NCBI GenBank assembly: GCA_947095585.1
Contig: OX352765.1
Span: 22,908,254-22,972,253 of the forward strand
Origin: Nephrocerus scutellatus
Taxonomy: Eukaryota > Arthropoda > Insecta > Diptera > Pipunculidae
Direction of reading: 5' to 3'
Length of the DNA stretch: 64,000 nucleotides
Both the position numbers and the translations under genes were made by a program. Below are positions 35,763 to 48,050 of the stretch, in pieces; within the stretch, counting starts at the first letter, position 1, and each line of letters opens with the position of its first letter. The notes under the pieces are model-generated. The model was not told where the DNA came from and did not search any database. It saw only the letters and a program-made list of their open reading frames with translations.

Positions 35763-36277
35763 TTTTATTTTTTTATTCGTCCGCTGTCTGTGGCCAATCC
35801 AGCTCCATTTTCGTCGTCTGATGGTGATCACGATTGCTTCCTGCTGTGTTACTCTCCGCAAGTCTTGATTGGTGATAATGTCCGGCCATCTTATTCTCAG
35901 TATCCTCCTTAAGCACTTGTTGACGAAAACTTGGAGGCGCGTCGCAATTGACTCTATGACTTTCCACGTTTCGCAGCTTTACAAGAGTACTGAGAGAACG
36001 TTAGATCTGAAGATCATTAGCTTTAGATTCCGGGAGATTTGCGAGGAGTTCCACACTTTGAGAAAGCCAGCGCTCGACTGGAATCCACAAGGAAGCCGTC
36101 GAGTTGGCCGTCCTAGCAATAGCAAGACATGTAAAAGGACAATAGAAGAGGAAGCAAGATCCCAGGGGACCGAGTGGCGTCTCTTGAAACCTCAAGCGTT
36201 AAATCGAGTTCGTTGGCGGGCGTTTGTAGAAGCCTTCGCTCCCCCGCGGAGTAAAGGAAAAAAAGAAGAAGAAGAAG
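35763..36277 (+). mobile_element. LINE 3' end with inverted 5' segment (twin-priming structure)
   Basis: 35,790-36,010 read on the minus strand gives SCETWKVIESIATRLQVFVN, KCLRRILRIRWPDIITNQDL and IRRRKWSWIGH. 36,050-36,250 on the plus strand gives TLRKPALDWNPQGSRRVGRP and NRVRWRAFVEAF, the direct continuation of the same LINE C-terminus. It ends in an (AAG)n tail. ACTATTCG flanks both sides (35,755-35,762 and 36,278-36,285). Confidence 0.75.
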
Positions 36278-36285
36278 ACTATTCG

Positions 36286-37186
36286 GTTGACCCAGAAAAA
36301 TCATATAATTTTGATTTTAATCCAACCGATGGACCAACATGAAAATTAACCAGCGAGTAGCGGAATTGTGAAAAATACTGTTTTTTTTTCGAGAAATTGG
36401 AATTAAGTTTTGGGCAATAATGAGTTTTCTTATCAGGAATTTGATAGTGCAATGTTTTAGGCATGTATTACAAAAAGAGTTAGAAATTTAAGATCGCGGC
36501 AAGTAGTTATTAAAAATATATATGTCTAATGGTGATAAAAATTAAAAAATCCAACAATTTCTAAATGAAAGATAAACTAAGTCAAGTTTCCCTCTTGACC
36601 ACAATGAACATATCCGCACATACAAAATGAATGGATCCATCCATTCAACTGAGTTTTTTCTCTCTGGCGCTTTGTTACGATGCCTCTGTGTAAAATATGT
36701 GGAAGATATTTCCACGTTTTGCGTGCCTTTCTGTTAAATGCATTCACTTTGGCCAAGTATTGTTGTAGTAGGAATGTGATGGAGCACAACGAAAAGTTAA
36801 AACACACAAAACAATGGGAAAGTGGTGTATTTTAAAAAAATAATAAAAATAAAATGTTTTCCTAATGATAGGACGAATAATCAAACAATTTGTACTTTCT
36901 CTCCTGAAAATTTTAACGTCTCCCTGTGTACGAGCGTATGGATATTTTTTGGCTGTGGTGGCGGACAAATAATATTTGTAATCGGTATAGCGTATACGGT
37001 ATACCTGTTGCGATTGGCAATGGTAAATTATGACTTAACAGAAGATTGTAAAGGGTGTGCTAAATTGCACTTTTCACTTTTCCAAGTGAGAGTATTTATC
37101 GGTAGTTTAAACCGTTCAGTTAGGCATATTTAAAAGTTCACTGCAAGTTTACAGCACACAAAAGGTATATGTAAAAAATTGCCACG
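36286..37186. other. Intergenic, nothing recognised
   Basis: AT-rich. A chance plus ORF at 36,822-37,133 shows no family match. Confidence 0.4.
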
Positions 37187-37331
37187 GCTCTCACAATGGT
37201 AAATTTGATACTTATTAGTTATGACTTACAGGATTGTATGGATTTCCAAGATGACGAGCAAAAATTTTTTTTTGACAAAAATGAAATCCATACAATCTTG
37301 TAAGTCTTAAGTTTTTTTCATTGTGAGAGAA
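37187..37331. mobile_element. MITE family M1, copy 1
   Basis: Terminal inverted repeats run CTCTCACAATGG at the left and CATTGTGAGAG at the right. Sub-terminal inverted arms are GACTTACAGGATTGTATGGA and TCCATACAATCTTGTAAGTC. Confidence 0.75.
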
Positions 37332-37523
37332 CGCTTATTAATTCAAACTTATTGAAAGATTAAAACTGAACAGACCAATCTTGTTTGCTGTTAGGTCAGT
37401 ATCGTATCGTTCACATAGAATTGTTCAATAGTACTTTGCATTACTTTCTTCTCACTTTCGTCAACCTGTAATTTACTTTCGTTCACTTTTGTTTTAGCAG
37501 TTAGTACGTTTTTATTCTAACGG

Positions 37524-37646
37524 CGCTTCCACAATGGAAAAACCTAACACTTAAGACTTACAAAATTGTATGGATTTTTTGTCAAAAACAAAATCCATAC
37601 AATCTTGTAAGTCTTAATTATTAAGTTTTCCCATTGTGAGAGCTCC
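37524..37646. mobile_element. MITE family M1, copy 2
   Basis: Nearly a perfect foldback: AAGACTTACAAAATTGTATG at the left and CATACAATCTTGTAAGTCTT at the right. It is bounded by CCACAATGGAAAAA and CCCATTGTGAGAGCTC. Confidence 0.8.
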
Positions 37647-38820
37647 CTTACTTACGTACTTACCTAAATGAAAAATTTTTTATAGCCGACATTCTGTCAA
37701 CCATTTTGACAATCGGAAAAAGGCACAAAAGTTATTTTTATTCAAATTATTATTTAATTTTAGTTTCGGGTAGGTAGTTAGTCTTCCATAAACTTTCTTT
37801 TGTTGTGAAGTCACTTTGTTTGAATGACTAGGAGATTATGGGTAAACATACACTACAGAACAGTGCATACGAGAAAAAGTTACAAGAAACGTCAGCAATA
37901 TCAAAATGGTAAACACATCTGTCTTCAAGACTCGTAAAAAGAACATGTGTGTACCTATTTTGTCTGCACGGAACCTGAAATACCATTTCAGATTTGATAT
38001 TCGTTCAAGCTAAACGAAAAAGCCGGAAATGGGTCAATTGTCACGCCGAAAAGACGTATGTACAACGTAGACTGCTCGATAGCACATACAATTATTTTGA
38101 TTTTTGACTAAATACAGTTCAAAAAGCGGTTCATGAGGTCATGTTTTTTAATGTCTCTTTCCAATTGCAGAAACCATACTATCCGAAACCATAACCTCGG
38201 CAAAGCTGCCAAAGTAACAAGTTTTCGTCGTAAACGCTTTGCAAATGCAATGCAAACCCAAATTCAAGTTTGACATTTGTAGTTTGTAGAATATTTCATG
38301 AGAAATTAGTATGCTTGATCTCTCTTTGTCATCATGCTGAGTAAACCAAACATTACCGGTCGATTGCTGACGGATAGAAATGTTACCCTGCTCTAACAAG
38401 GAAAAACCTAAAGCATGTATTATAATGGACATGGACCAGCATGAGACCGCATGGGTTTTGAGTTCTGACAGCAAAGTTTAAAATTGTAACAAACTTCATT
38501 GCTATTATTATCGTCCAATGTATTTGTAACAGCAATTTTATTTTTAAATAATTTACACTTTTTGTCAGACAAAAAAATTTATTCTTTTACTCACTCTTTC
38601 AATTAATTTATCGTCTATTATGTTATAAGCACGAACCAAATTACCCAACAAGTATTTCACTTTTACAATTATAGACAGACAATAGGTCTGTTCTCCCGTA
38701 CTCAAAAGTAGTAATAACTATTGCTAATTGTTACGACTTTTTACTTAAACGTTTTGTATGTGAATTTGAATTTTCTATCAAAGAAAAGCCACATAGCTAA
38801 CTTATGTTCATTTTTTTTTC
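37647..38820. other. Intergenic, nothing recognised
   Basis: A minus ORF at 38,148-38,474 (108 codons) has no family I recognise and no splice support. Confidence 0.4.
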
Positions 38821-39058
38821 GTAAAACTCTACCCCAGAATCGCGCTCGACCGCAGAACTTTTCAAAAAGGAATTCGAACACGAAAGGCGAAAATCTTTTG
38901 TTTACATTTTTTTGTTGCATGTGTTGTTGTTGTGCTAGTATAAAGAGGGGTAAATCTCCCAAAATATCAAGAGCTGTTTTAGCTCTACGGTAGAGTCGTT
39001 TTGAAGGGGAAACAAACAACTTGACAGCCAAAAAAAAATCTGAGGCAGAGTTTTACGA
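38821..39058. mobile_element. MITE family M2, complete copy
   Basis: The left end GTAAAACTCTACCCCAGA is mirrored by TCTGAGGCAGAGTTTTAC at the right. Internal marks are ACACGAAAGGCGAAAATCTT, TGCATGTGTTGTTGTTGT, GGGGTAAATCTCCCAAAATA, AGCTCTACGGTAGAG and ACAACTTGACAGCCAAAAA. Other copies or parts: 43,435-43,930, 59,795-59,990, 63,517-63,735, and a weak one near 35,640-35,745. Confidence 0.7.
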
Positions 39059-42000
39059 AAAAAAAATTAACATTAGTTAATATTGAAGCGTAAGGGATTT
39101 TGACAGTTTCTACCAAGCCAACAATTTTGTGGTTTTATGCGTTCCCGTACTTTTGTGTGTGCTTGTTTCTCTGAAAGATTTTATGTCTTATTTCTCTTTT
39201 GCTAATTTTTACTACAAAAAGTACAGGATATTCATTTCAAAAATTTTGTTTGACTTTTTTAATTGCCGTTTTCCATTAAGCATTATTTAATAAGTTGGAC
39301 AACTAGTTATATAACTACCCCACAGAACTTTACAGAAGTTGCTTTCCTACAAGAATAGCGATTGTTTGTGGCTTAAATAATAAAAATACGTGATACGTTT
39401 CATAAAATGTTCCTTGTCGGGTTTAAAATTTATGCCTTGATCTAGTACTATTGCATTAAACTGCTCGTCATTAAAAACATTTAGCACTTATTGTATTATT
39501 TTTGTCTAATAAATATTTTTAAATTTCCCATAACTTTCTAGAACTAATTGTAAAATGGGCTTGAGTTAAATTATTAAAAATTATGCATTTTTATTGTCAT
39601 CTACTCCTATGTACTCCAGAAGGCAAAATAGAAAATGGCATATAAAAATACAAGCCATATTTCACACCCACTTTGAAATGTTGCAAACTTCATTCTGTAT
39701 TTCTTTAAAGGTTTGTAAACTTAAGAGCTAAGATCTACCAACATAATGAACAGAATTTTATTTTGTCACAATTAAAATCCATACCTTTCTGTAAGTCTTA
39801 AGTTTTTCATTGTGAGAGCACGGTTAAAAAAATTTGCAATTGGAACACAAAACTATAACCATGAGAGAGAAATCTTAACTCAATCCAGCAATTGGAAAGA
39901 AACATAAATAAACCATAAAAACAAGTTCTTATGTATAAACATTTACAATTTTCTGTCATGAAAGTTCTTCTTCCTTTTGTTGTTCTTTTGCCACCACTGA
40001 ATGAAATTTAATTTCTTAATTTACTGGTCACTTTTCAACAGTTAATAACTATAACGCCACATCACTTATAAAAGATGATAAAAAAAGTGTAAAGTCTATG
40101 CCATGGCACTATAGCTTAGTGTGTTTATTTATTTTGGCTGCTTTCTCACAATTAAATTTTTTTCGTGTTAATTTTATTTAATCGTTAGATAATAAATAAC
40201 AAATTAATAAAATATAAAAATGTAATAAAAATATATCTGATAAAAATTTCCACCCTGATTAAATTGACAAAGAAAAACCACATTATGAAGGTACGTACTC
40301 CTCAATTGACAGCAAGTAGCTCACTCTACCAATTCACAAAACACAAATACCAGCAGTGCATACAAGAAATGTATATATATGTATATGTTATGTATTCTGT
40401 TTATTTTTTACTGCGTGACTCAAATGAGAAAATGAAATGTAAAAGCAAATGTACCTATATTTTTTATACAATTATTATCCTTCTTATTGCAGATAATTTA
40501 AATTGTTTATCAAAATATCTTCAGAAACAGCAATGCAACCTAGAAACGATTTCCAGAATAAACGATTCTTACCGTTTACCTTTTTGCTCCGGGGTGCGTT
40601 TATTATCGACAAGGCCAGCTGCTTAAATTTGTTTTTTCATCCAAATATTTTATTGCATCAATAAATGTTCTCTGATATTTAGTTTTTCATTATACACGTT
40701 TATTAAAAACACTACACCATCAACTTCTTCAGAATTTCTTTATGAAATAAGAAATTCCCCATATTTGTATCACTGTAACTTTATTCGTAGGGCCACTCTT
40801 CTATTTGCTCACTTCTTGTGTATTTTCGAACCAAACTGTTTCATGTATTATATTTCAATTATTATTTTTATATTCTCGTATAATTTTACTCACTATTTTT
40901 CAATACAACAATTAATTTTCAATGCTGCTTCGAATTCACTTCAACTTTCGACAAAATTCACACTTCGACTTCGGCAGTCTTCGTTGTTGTTCGACGTTCG
41001 AGTAAGTAACCAGTAGAATAAAAACTGTTTTCCCCTTTTGAGGGTTATGTTCGATATGAGTGATATGTCAAATGATTTCTTCACCGTTTGTTTTGTAACA
41101 AATATAGAATGGACAATACTGAATAGTAATCTGCCCGATTAACGAATAAATATTTATATTTAATAACTCGCAACACGATTTTTTTCTGTAAATTGTAAAT
41201 ACAATCAATTTCCTGGCCCGTTTAAAAAAATATGCTTTTTTATATGTGGACCAATTACAACGAAATCCGCTTCAGATAACCATACAAGAACCGATACCGA
41301 ACGAACAACGAATGCAAACGAACAGCCGGACTGCGTAGTTATTTTTAAAACGCCAAAATGGCTATTTTTTATATTTCAGTTGCTGTTGCTGTTTTATGTC
41401 TTATCGTTTCATCATGTAAACGAAAGATAAAGAGAATGCGAATAGAGTGAGATAACAACATAGCGAGGAGACTGATGAACAAATAGTGTTGGAGAGTTTA
41501 TTTGGTGACTTTACAGACTTAATTTACACTTGGCGGAAAAAAACATCTTTTTTTCAACCTTGTTTCAATCGTGCAAGTATAATAATATTTTTATTTGCTA
41601 GCTATTATATTTTTGATAGCTAGTATTAGGTAATATTAAAATAAAATATTAAATTATCAACTTCGCGTCTCCATCGTCGTATAATATTAGATTTATACAT
41701 TTTTACTAGATTACTATGATGATGGAAGCACGGGCTTGGTTTAATAAGTAGAATTAGTAGAACACTCTTTCTTAAAGACTTTTTTGTTTAAATTTATATG
41801 AAAAATTAACAGTTTGGATTCATAACTATTGCAACTACAATGTAAGTTTACATTATTAAAATAAATAAAATTTGAAATAAAATAATTTCTGTAGAAACAA
41901 CAACACATATCATATTAACATATAAAAAACGAGTCTATATATAATAAGTACATTTTGTAGTTGTAAAATGAATATAATTAAATGTTTTCAAAGAATTTAT

Positions 42001-42254
42001 CTTCCGATTACCGAATTCTAATTTTGAAGCAAAGTTTCACGTCATCTAAATATTGTGTCTAAATTGGGCCGATTATGACTATGTTCTTTTTTGATGTCGG
42101 AGTATTCGGAGATATAATTTAACTGTCATAATTCAGATCTGTGTTTTTTTTTTCATTGTCTGAATTCGCGGATATTATCTTTTTACTCTGAAAAAATATA
42201 AAGAACATTTTTTAATAACTTTCTGCCATTGATATCTGTGCTAGGATAAACCTT
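39059..42254. other. Intergenic, no gene supported
   Basis: Mostly AT-rich. A half copy of MITE M1 lies at 39,773-39,819 (AAATCCATACCTTTCTGTAA, TCATTGTGAGAGC). A possible terminal exon at 40,492-40,626 has an acceptor but no matching upstream coding exon, so it is not called. Confidence 0.4.
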
Positions 42255-42790
42255 AGTAAAGGTATTAAAGGCGCTAGGATCCACTTATTGGACTCTATAT
42301 TAGTCAAGCATAACAGGGTGAAACTCGGAAGGGTCGCTGGTCATCAAAGAATTGCACGCAACGAATCTGCAGATGAACTAGCTGGGGATGAACTAGAATC
42401 TGCGTTCATAGGACCGCAATCCTTCGACTTCGTCTGGCCCACTTGGAAAATGTCTCAGAGTTGATATTTATCAGACTTTATTCCTACTAGGAAATCATTA
42501 ATTTAGATTTAGATTAGAATGATAGCATTAGAAAACTGGTGAGCTTTCTCACAGATCACTGTGGCTTGCGGTATCACCTTAACAAAATTGATCTAGGCTC
42601 AGACACGGAATGTAGGTTCTGCTCGGAAGATGACGAATCATCCGAGCACATACTCTATAAATGCCCAGCATTACATTGATTAAGGAAGTTTATTTTCTAT
42701 AAAGACATGTTCGTCCGCAGAGTTAAGAAACACTGCCACTAAGGATGTACTATCCTTCATCAGAGAGATGGTAACCCTCTTAGATTAATC
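42255..42790 (+). mobile_element. LINE C-terminal fragment (RNase H end plus finger)
   Basis: Blocks: NRVKLGRVAGHQRIARNESA DELAG (RNase H end), LVSFLTDHCGLRYHLNKIDL and CRFCSEDDESSEHILYKCPA, the C-terminal CCHC-like finger of I/R1-type LINEs. Frame breaks separate them. A mariner remnant starts 70 bp on. Confidence 0.75.
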
Positions 42791-42859
42791 ATACCCTGTT
42801 GATACTATAGATTTTTTTTGGTCGCAGGGTCTATAGAAAAAAAATTATGTATAATACTG

Positions 42860-43400
42860 GGGCAATTTGATAAGTCAGTGACTTTTTTAATAAAAGATAT
42901 ATTTTTCTTCAAGAAAGCGATTTATTTCTCAACATAGTTTCATTAAGGCTCGATACATTTAGTTCAGCGTTTTCCATTTTTTTTGATTTTTTTGTCAAGG
43001 TGACTACACACGTCTGCATTGTCTTGATGGAACAGCACTTTTTTCTTCGCCAAATGCGGTCTATTTTACTTCAAATCGAAGTTGTCCAAACGCTCTGAAT
43101 AATATTCGCCGGTGATCGTTTTACCCTTTTTAAGGAAATCCATGTAAATGACACCGCGTGCATTTCAAAAAAATGGGGCCATGGACTTGTTGGCCGACAG
43201 AGCCATCTTGGCCTTCTTTGGTGCGCACGCTAACCCGGAGAAACCCACTGTCTTGATATTTTCTTGGTCTCTCGTGTGTTGCGAAGGATCCACGTTTCGT
43301 CCACGGTTACGAAACAGCGCAAAAACTCGTTCGGGTTGCGGCTGAACATCGTTAAACTCTCCCCTTTGAAGTAATCACACAAATTCGTTTTTTTCCATTT
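42860..43400 (-). pseudogene. Mariner transposase remnant
   Basis: The minus strand gives KTVGFSGLACAPKKAKMALS ANKSMAPFF, then NARGVIYMDFLKKGKTITGE YYSERLDNF, then RPHLAKKKVLFHQDNADVCS, typical mariner blocks; FHQDNA carries the second catalytic Asp. A frameshift before KSMAPFF and a stop before RPHLAK make it dead. An end-like GGGGCAATTTGATAAGT lies at 42,861. Confidence 0.85.
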
Positions 43401-43434
43401 TCTTGAAAATTCACGAGGTTGTCAATGTCAACCA

Positions 43435-43930
43435 CAAACTAATGTCATGTCGATCTTTCTGTTTTAGAAATCAGCGCTCGAGCTCAGATTTTTTCTCGGC
43501 AATTCGAAGACGAAAGGCGAGAATATCTTGTCTACATTGTTTCGTTGCATGTGTTGTTGTTGTAGTTTATGAAAAAGGGGCAAATCTCCGAAAATATACA
43601 AATCTGTTAGAGGGGAATTTCGATCTACCGTAGATTGGTTTTTAAGTCGTTTCTTTGGTTTTAGAAATCTGCGCTCGAGCTCAGATTTTTTCTTCGAACA
43701 CGAAAGGCGAAACGAACAACTTGGCAGCCAAAAAATTAAACTACGCCAGATTTTTATTTTAAAAAAACGACATTGGAGAAAACGAACAACTTGACAGCAA
43801 AAAAATTAATCTTCGCCAGATTTTTATTTAAAAAAACTACATTAGAGAAAACGAATAACTTGACAGCCAAAAATTCAATCTGTGCTAGATTTTATTAAAA
43901 AAAACGACAGCTTTCTCAAAATTTGACAGT
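43435..43930. repeat. MITE M2-related compound repeat
   Basis: Two starts of M2 (GAAATC(A/T)GCGCTCGAGCTCAG at ~43,468 and ~43,664) are followed by the M2 core and by a 3-copy tandem of its terminal segment. Confidence 0.65.
43711..43915 (+). repeat. Tandem array, three copies, 69-70 bp unit
   Basis: AACGAACAACTTG(A/G)CAGCCAA recurs at 43,711, 43,781 and 43,850, each followed by CGCCAGATTTTTATTTAAAA and an ACGACATTAGAGAAA-like spacer. Locally amplified M2 terminus. Confidence 0.85.
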
Positions 43931-44586
43931 AGTCTATTTATAGATGGCAGTGTTGCATTTCAAGTTACTGCGCGAACAATTTAAAAAGTAACTGACATAT
44001 CAAACTGCCCTCGTATACAAAGAAAACGACAGTTCATCTGGTTCGTTATTTGTAGCATAGACTTGTAGGTTTTTGTATTCAGTTGATGTAACATATTTAC
44101 TATCCGGTTCGTGTATATAACTTTACACTACAGCAAAAGTGCTATTGGTATTATTTCTTAAAAATTAAATTATTATAATTTAAATATAAGTATTTAATCG
44201 TACTTGCGTAGACATAATTGAACACAGCAATATAAGCAGTAGGGGAACATCGCACTTATCGTTTACAAAATTAATGTACAAATATAAACCAATAAACGAA
44301 CCGTTGCAATTCCTGACTAAGCGAAAAATCGGAGAACATCACCAAGTATTTAGTAAAGAATTTTATAAAATTTTTTATAGAATTGTATAAAAGAAAATAT
44401 TAACAAACTAGCTGATAACACCACCCGGGACCCACCGAAAGATATTGTGTTTTATTCTTACTTTCTTGAGGAAATATACTATTTGAATATGCAGTGATTT
44501 ACACATGGCTGAGTTAAACAAAAAATTAAATTACGCCCTCGTTTACCAGTTAAAAACAATCATTATTATATAAATCAGCGCCGTAG
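43931..44586. other. Intergenic, probable 3' flank of the deiodinase gene
   Basis: No gene recognised. It lies downstream of the minus-strand gene at 44,587. Confidence 0.4.
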
Positions 44587-45541
44587 CTAATATCGACACA
44601 AAATCTCATTTACATTTTTGCGCGTCAAATCAGGAACCTTACAGTCATCCGACGAATATCCCACTGGTAAAAGCAGCAAAAGTTTCTCGTTGTCTGGCCG
44701 TTTAAGTAGTTTGCGCAAAGCTGGACCACTGTTTAATGGAGTGGTAATTAAAGAATTAAGACCAGATGCCTGTAAGGCACACAAAAGTATTCCAGTTGCA
44801 ATTGAAACGGAAATTTCATTGTAATAATGTTGTTTTCGATTTCCATCGCTGTAGTAGCTGTGAGTTTGTTTAAAAACTAAAATTAAATAAGGCGCCTGAG
44901 TAAGATACTCCTTGACATGATTCGTCCGCAATGGTCTTAAGTCAACCGTCCATTGACGATTCATGCGTTGGTTATAGTTTAGAAATTCCTCAGCTTCAAC
45001 AATATTACGGATTTGTTGTTTAACTACTGCGTCAGAGATAACACAGTAAGACCACGGCTCAGTATGCGCACCACTGGGTGCAGTTCCAGCTGCGCGAATG
45101 CACATTTCAATTATTTCAAAAGGTACTGGCTTGCTACTGTACGAACGAACACTCCGTCTATTATTAACCAATTCAAAAAATTGTCTAGCTCCCCCAGAAA
45201 GAGTTATTGTAGCGCCAGAAAATGAAACATGTTCTTCTTCCTTAAGAGCAGGCGTCAGATTGTCGCAAAGGCCTTCATTGTAATCATCCCGAATTCAAAA
45301 AGAAAGATACATGTTTTGTAACGAATAATGAGATAAAACAAATATTCAGCAATATTTTACCATTTTCGTCGGTCACTGCATCTAAGTTTAATTTGTGTCT
45401 TTTTTTCTGCGTTTTCGAGAAATAACGTTTTCTTTGCAAACTAAATATTCCTAGTACTGCAATAAATGCAAAAATTGCAGCTGTAGAAATATCCCATTGT
45501 TGTAAAAACAGAGCGTTTGATAATCCGTAAATCAAAGACAT
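44587..45541 (-). CDS. Iyd: Iodotyrosine deiodinase-like flavoprotein
   Basis: Two exons, 45,541-45,361 and 45,272-44,587, joined across an 88-bp intron (GTAAAA..AAG, phase 1), give 288 residues, close to vertebrate IYD. The family is an FMN-dependent membrane-anchored nitroreductase that removes halogen from halotyrosines. A membrane segment lies at ~20-36. The catalytic domain starts near 90: RRSVR (99-103) and PSGAHTEPW (126-134) for FMN. The three residues that hold the substrate zwitterion in mammalian IYD (Glu157, Tyr161, Lys182) align with Glu156, Tyr160 and Lys181, so halotyrosine specificity looks kept. YNEISVSIA and KLLLLLPVGY follow. Insects lack a thyroid, so the physiological substrate is not obvious. 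The start ATG follows ACGCA and opens directly into the membrane-anchor exon. Confidence 0.93.
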
Positions 45542-46189
45542 TGCGTTGGTGTAGCGCTAGACTGCGAATATTGAGTTAGAATAAAAGAAATCGGGTATAA
45601 TTATTATTCCCAGCTCAGAATTGAATAAAACAACTAATCAGTTGTTGATGTTGCCTATACGCAGCCTATACGCTGTCGAACCCTACCCTTTGTCAGCATA
45701 TTGCTATATGGTCAACGTAGTTTGACTATACAATAGATAGTAAGTAAGAAGCTAAAAAGTTGGAACATAATATTAATATGGCTACTGATAAAAGTACGTA
45801 AAGCGATAAAGAATTTTTTTAAATTCCTTTTTTGCGTCAAAGCTCTTACAACGATTGTGTGTTTGAATTGTATTAAGGTCTTTCACACCATATAGTGGAA
45901 ATAAATTTCGCTATCTATCTATTTCCCCACATATACTTACATAAAGATCTTACAAATCGATATCACCAGACTCTAGACTTCAAATTTTGGCTTCGATTGA
46001 ATAACCTTTGCATGCGCAAGCTATTCACTACAGGGAATACAAAAGTTTTAACAGGAAAGTTGACCCCAAGACCTCTCCACTCTTGCACTGGAAATAATGT
46101 CAATCAATTGCGATTACGATTTTAGTTGAGATTTTAGCTGAGTGTAAAGAACCTTGTGAAATTACAGGAAACCATTAGATCTCCTCAAC
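45542..46189. other. Intergenic, upstream of the deiodinase gene
   Basis: No TATA box or other motif stands out, and no gene is recognised. Confidence 0.4.
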
Positions 46190-48050
46190 TAAATGCTACA
46201 ATTGCGGTCGCTGGTGCCACTTTCGACGATACTCAGGTCTGGCCAACGTCAGAGATTGTAATCGGAGTTTCATTGCGGAGTGCTGCAGAACACGAGTTCA
46301 GCCAACTAACCACGCTACCACCTGGCACTGCTCAGTGTGCCAAAACCGCATAGAAATCACCAACTATATAGAGTGCCATGGTATTTTTATTGCCGCCATA
46401 CAAGAAACAAAGCTCACCCCCCCCTCCTGCATGCTATCCAGAAGCACCAATTACAATATCATACGCAAGGACAGAAGCAATCTCAGGTGATTGCGGATCG
46501 TCGTCAGAGAAACTGCCCGTTTCATACCAGCTGGTAGAATCCCTACAATAACGCCTAACTTCCCAGCCGAAGCAGTCCAGATCGCTAACGAACGTGACCA
46601 TATTCGCAGCACCAACCCCGCGAATACCATAATTGACCTACTCAATCACGAGATTTATCGCCTACTCAACCAACACAGACGAGCTAAATGGCTGGAGAAC
46701 CTACAATCGTGTAACAAAGGCTCAAAGAAACTTTGGTCGATAATCAAGATGCTCTCCAACACCACCAGACATAGGGACCTAACAGCCACCACCTTAAACA
46801 GCACACAACAAGACAGCCTCAGGAAGTGTAGTTCCATTGGACCAGATGGAATCGCTACTATTATGCTTAACCATCAAGGCTCAACAGGTATAACTTACCT
46901 CACACAAACTTTCAACCTTTCACTTCACACATTGGACATACCTGTCCCTTGGAAAGTGGGTAGAATTATTCCCCTACTCAAACCCGGTAAACAGGCAGAC
47001 CGAGGATTCTCCTACGATCTACTACTTCCTCAGCATCATTCCAAACTCTAGTTAGCTGAACATCAACACGGCTTCCGCAAGCAGCTCAGCACAAGCACAG
47101 CCCTTTCGGAGATCACAACACTCATCTCGCAAGCCCTTAACCAGCCTCCCTGTGACCGCACTGTTCTTTTTCAACTGGACCTATCTAAGGTATTCGACAC
47201 CGTTGACATAGGCATCTTACTATAAAACATCCTAGATTCACAACTCTCCAGAACCACAACGCCTATCTCGATGTTCTAGAAGATTTCTTTACCAGTCGAA
47301 ATTGAATCCTGAATCTTGATATACGGCAGGACAATACCTAGAGTCAATCATCCAAAGATGTTGGCAATCACATTCGACAATCTGCCGACATTTTCCACTC
47401 ATTCAAAAAAATCAATAAACGAGTCATGTCCAGAAATAAAGTCCTAAAATCCTTGGCGAGCAGTTAATGAGGTAAGGATAGAAAAACTTATCGTTCCAAA
47501 CATCATATCAAGCGATTGGCAGATCGGCAGATCGGCCCTTAACTATGCGGCACCTATCTGGACTCCTTGTTTCTGCCACACAGAATGGCAGAAACTACAA
47601 ACCCATCAGAATGCTGCTCTACGCATCACCACAGGATGCCTTCGCATGTCACATGAGGACCATCTCCACCAAGTAACCCTAATGCTAAAAATCAAAGAGC
47701 ACAATGAGCTTCTCGCAAAACAATTCCTACTGGCACTCCACCGACCAGAGCATCCGAACCGAGACCTGCTCACTCTCAATACACACCCCAGGCAAATCCG
47801 ATCTGATATACGAATATTCTGTGAAGAGGCAAGCCAGTTTACTGCACATACACCTCTAGAACCAGGGGACTATAAAGCGGCCATAAACGCGATTCATAAA
47901 GCTACAGTTAAAACCGCACTAGATTGTAGACAAAATAATATCGTTCTATGTAGTCGCCCTGCTCCTATATACATCAGAGCGAGGAAAACCTCCCTATACG
48001 AACCAGATCAACCTTAGCACAACAGAGATCAGGATGGAGCTCCTTTCTGA
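46190..48050 (+). mobile_element. Degenerate Jockey-type LINE
   Basis: In order: a C..C..H..C knuckle-like stretch (46,280-46,350), IEITNYIECHGIFIAAIQET KLT (endonuclease N-terminus), a linker (PAEAVQIANERDHIRSTNPA), SSIGPDGIATIMLNHQGSTG and WKVGRIIPLLKPGKQADRG (RT), EHQHGFRKQLSTSTALSEIT and LDLSKVFDTVD (RT), SALNYAAPIWTPCF and LQTHQNAALRITTGCLRMSH (thumb). Internal deletions (endonuclease core, the YADD region) and stops show it is dead. All pieces are collinear, so it is one insertion. Confidence 0.85.

Noticed and set aside
35869..36342. 157-codon plus ORF as a host gene
   Set aside because: The part from residue ~60 is a LINE C-terminus (LRKPALDWNPQGSRR..NRVRWRAFVEAF), and the first part is the antisense of the same LINE.
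38148..38474. Minus ORF of 108 codons
   Set aside because: No family similarity, no splice or promoter context, and composition like the surrounding sequence.
40264..40626. ORF of 120 codons with an acceptor-like TTATTGCAG inside
   Set aside because: The downstream part could be a terminal exon, but the only nearby upstream donor (AAG|GTACGT) joins it in a frame with a stop or without an ATG, and no family is recognisable.
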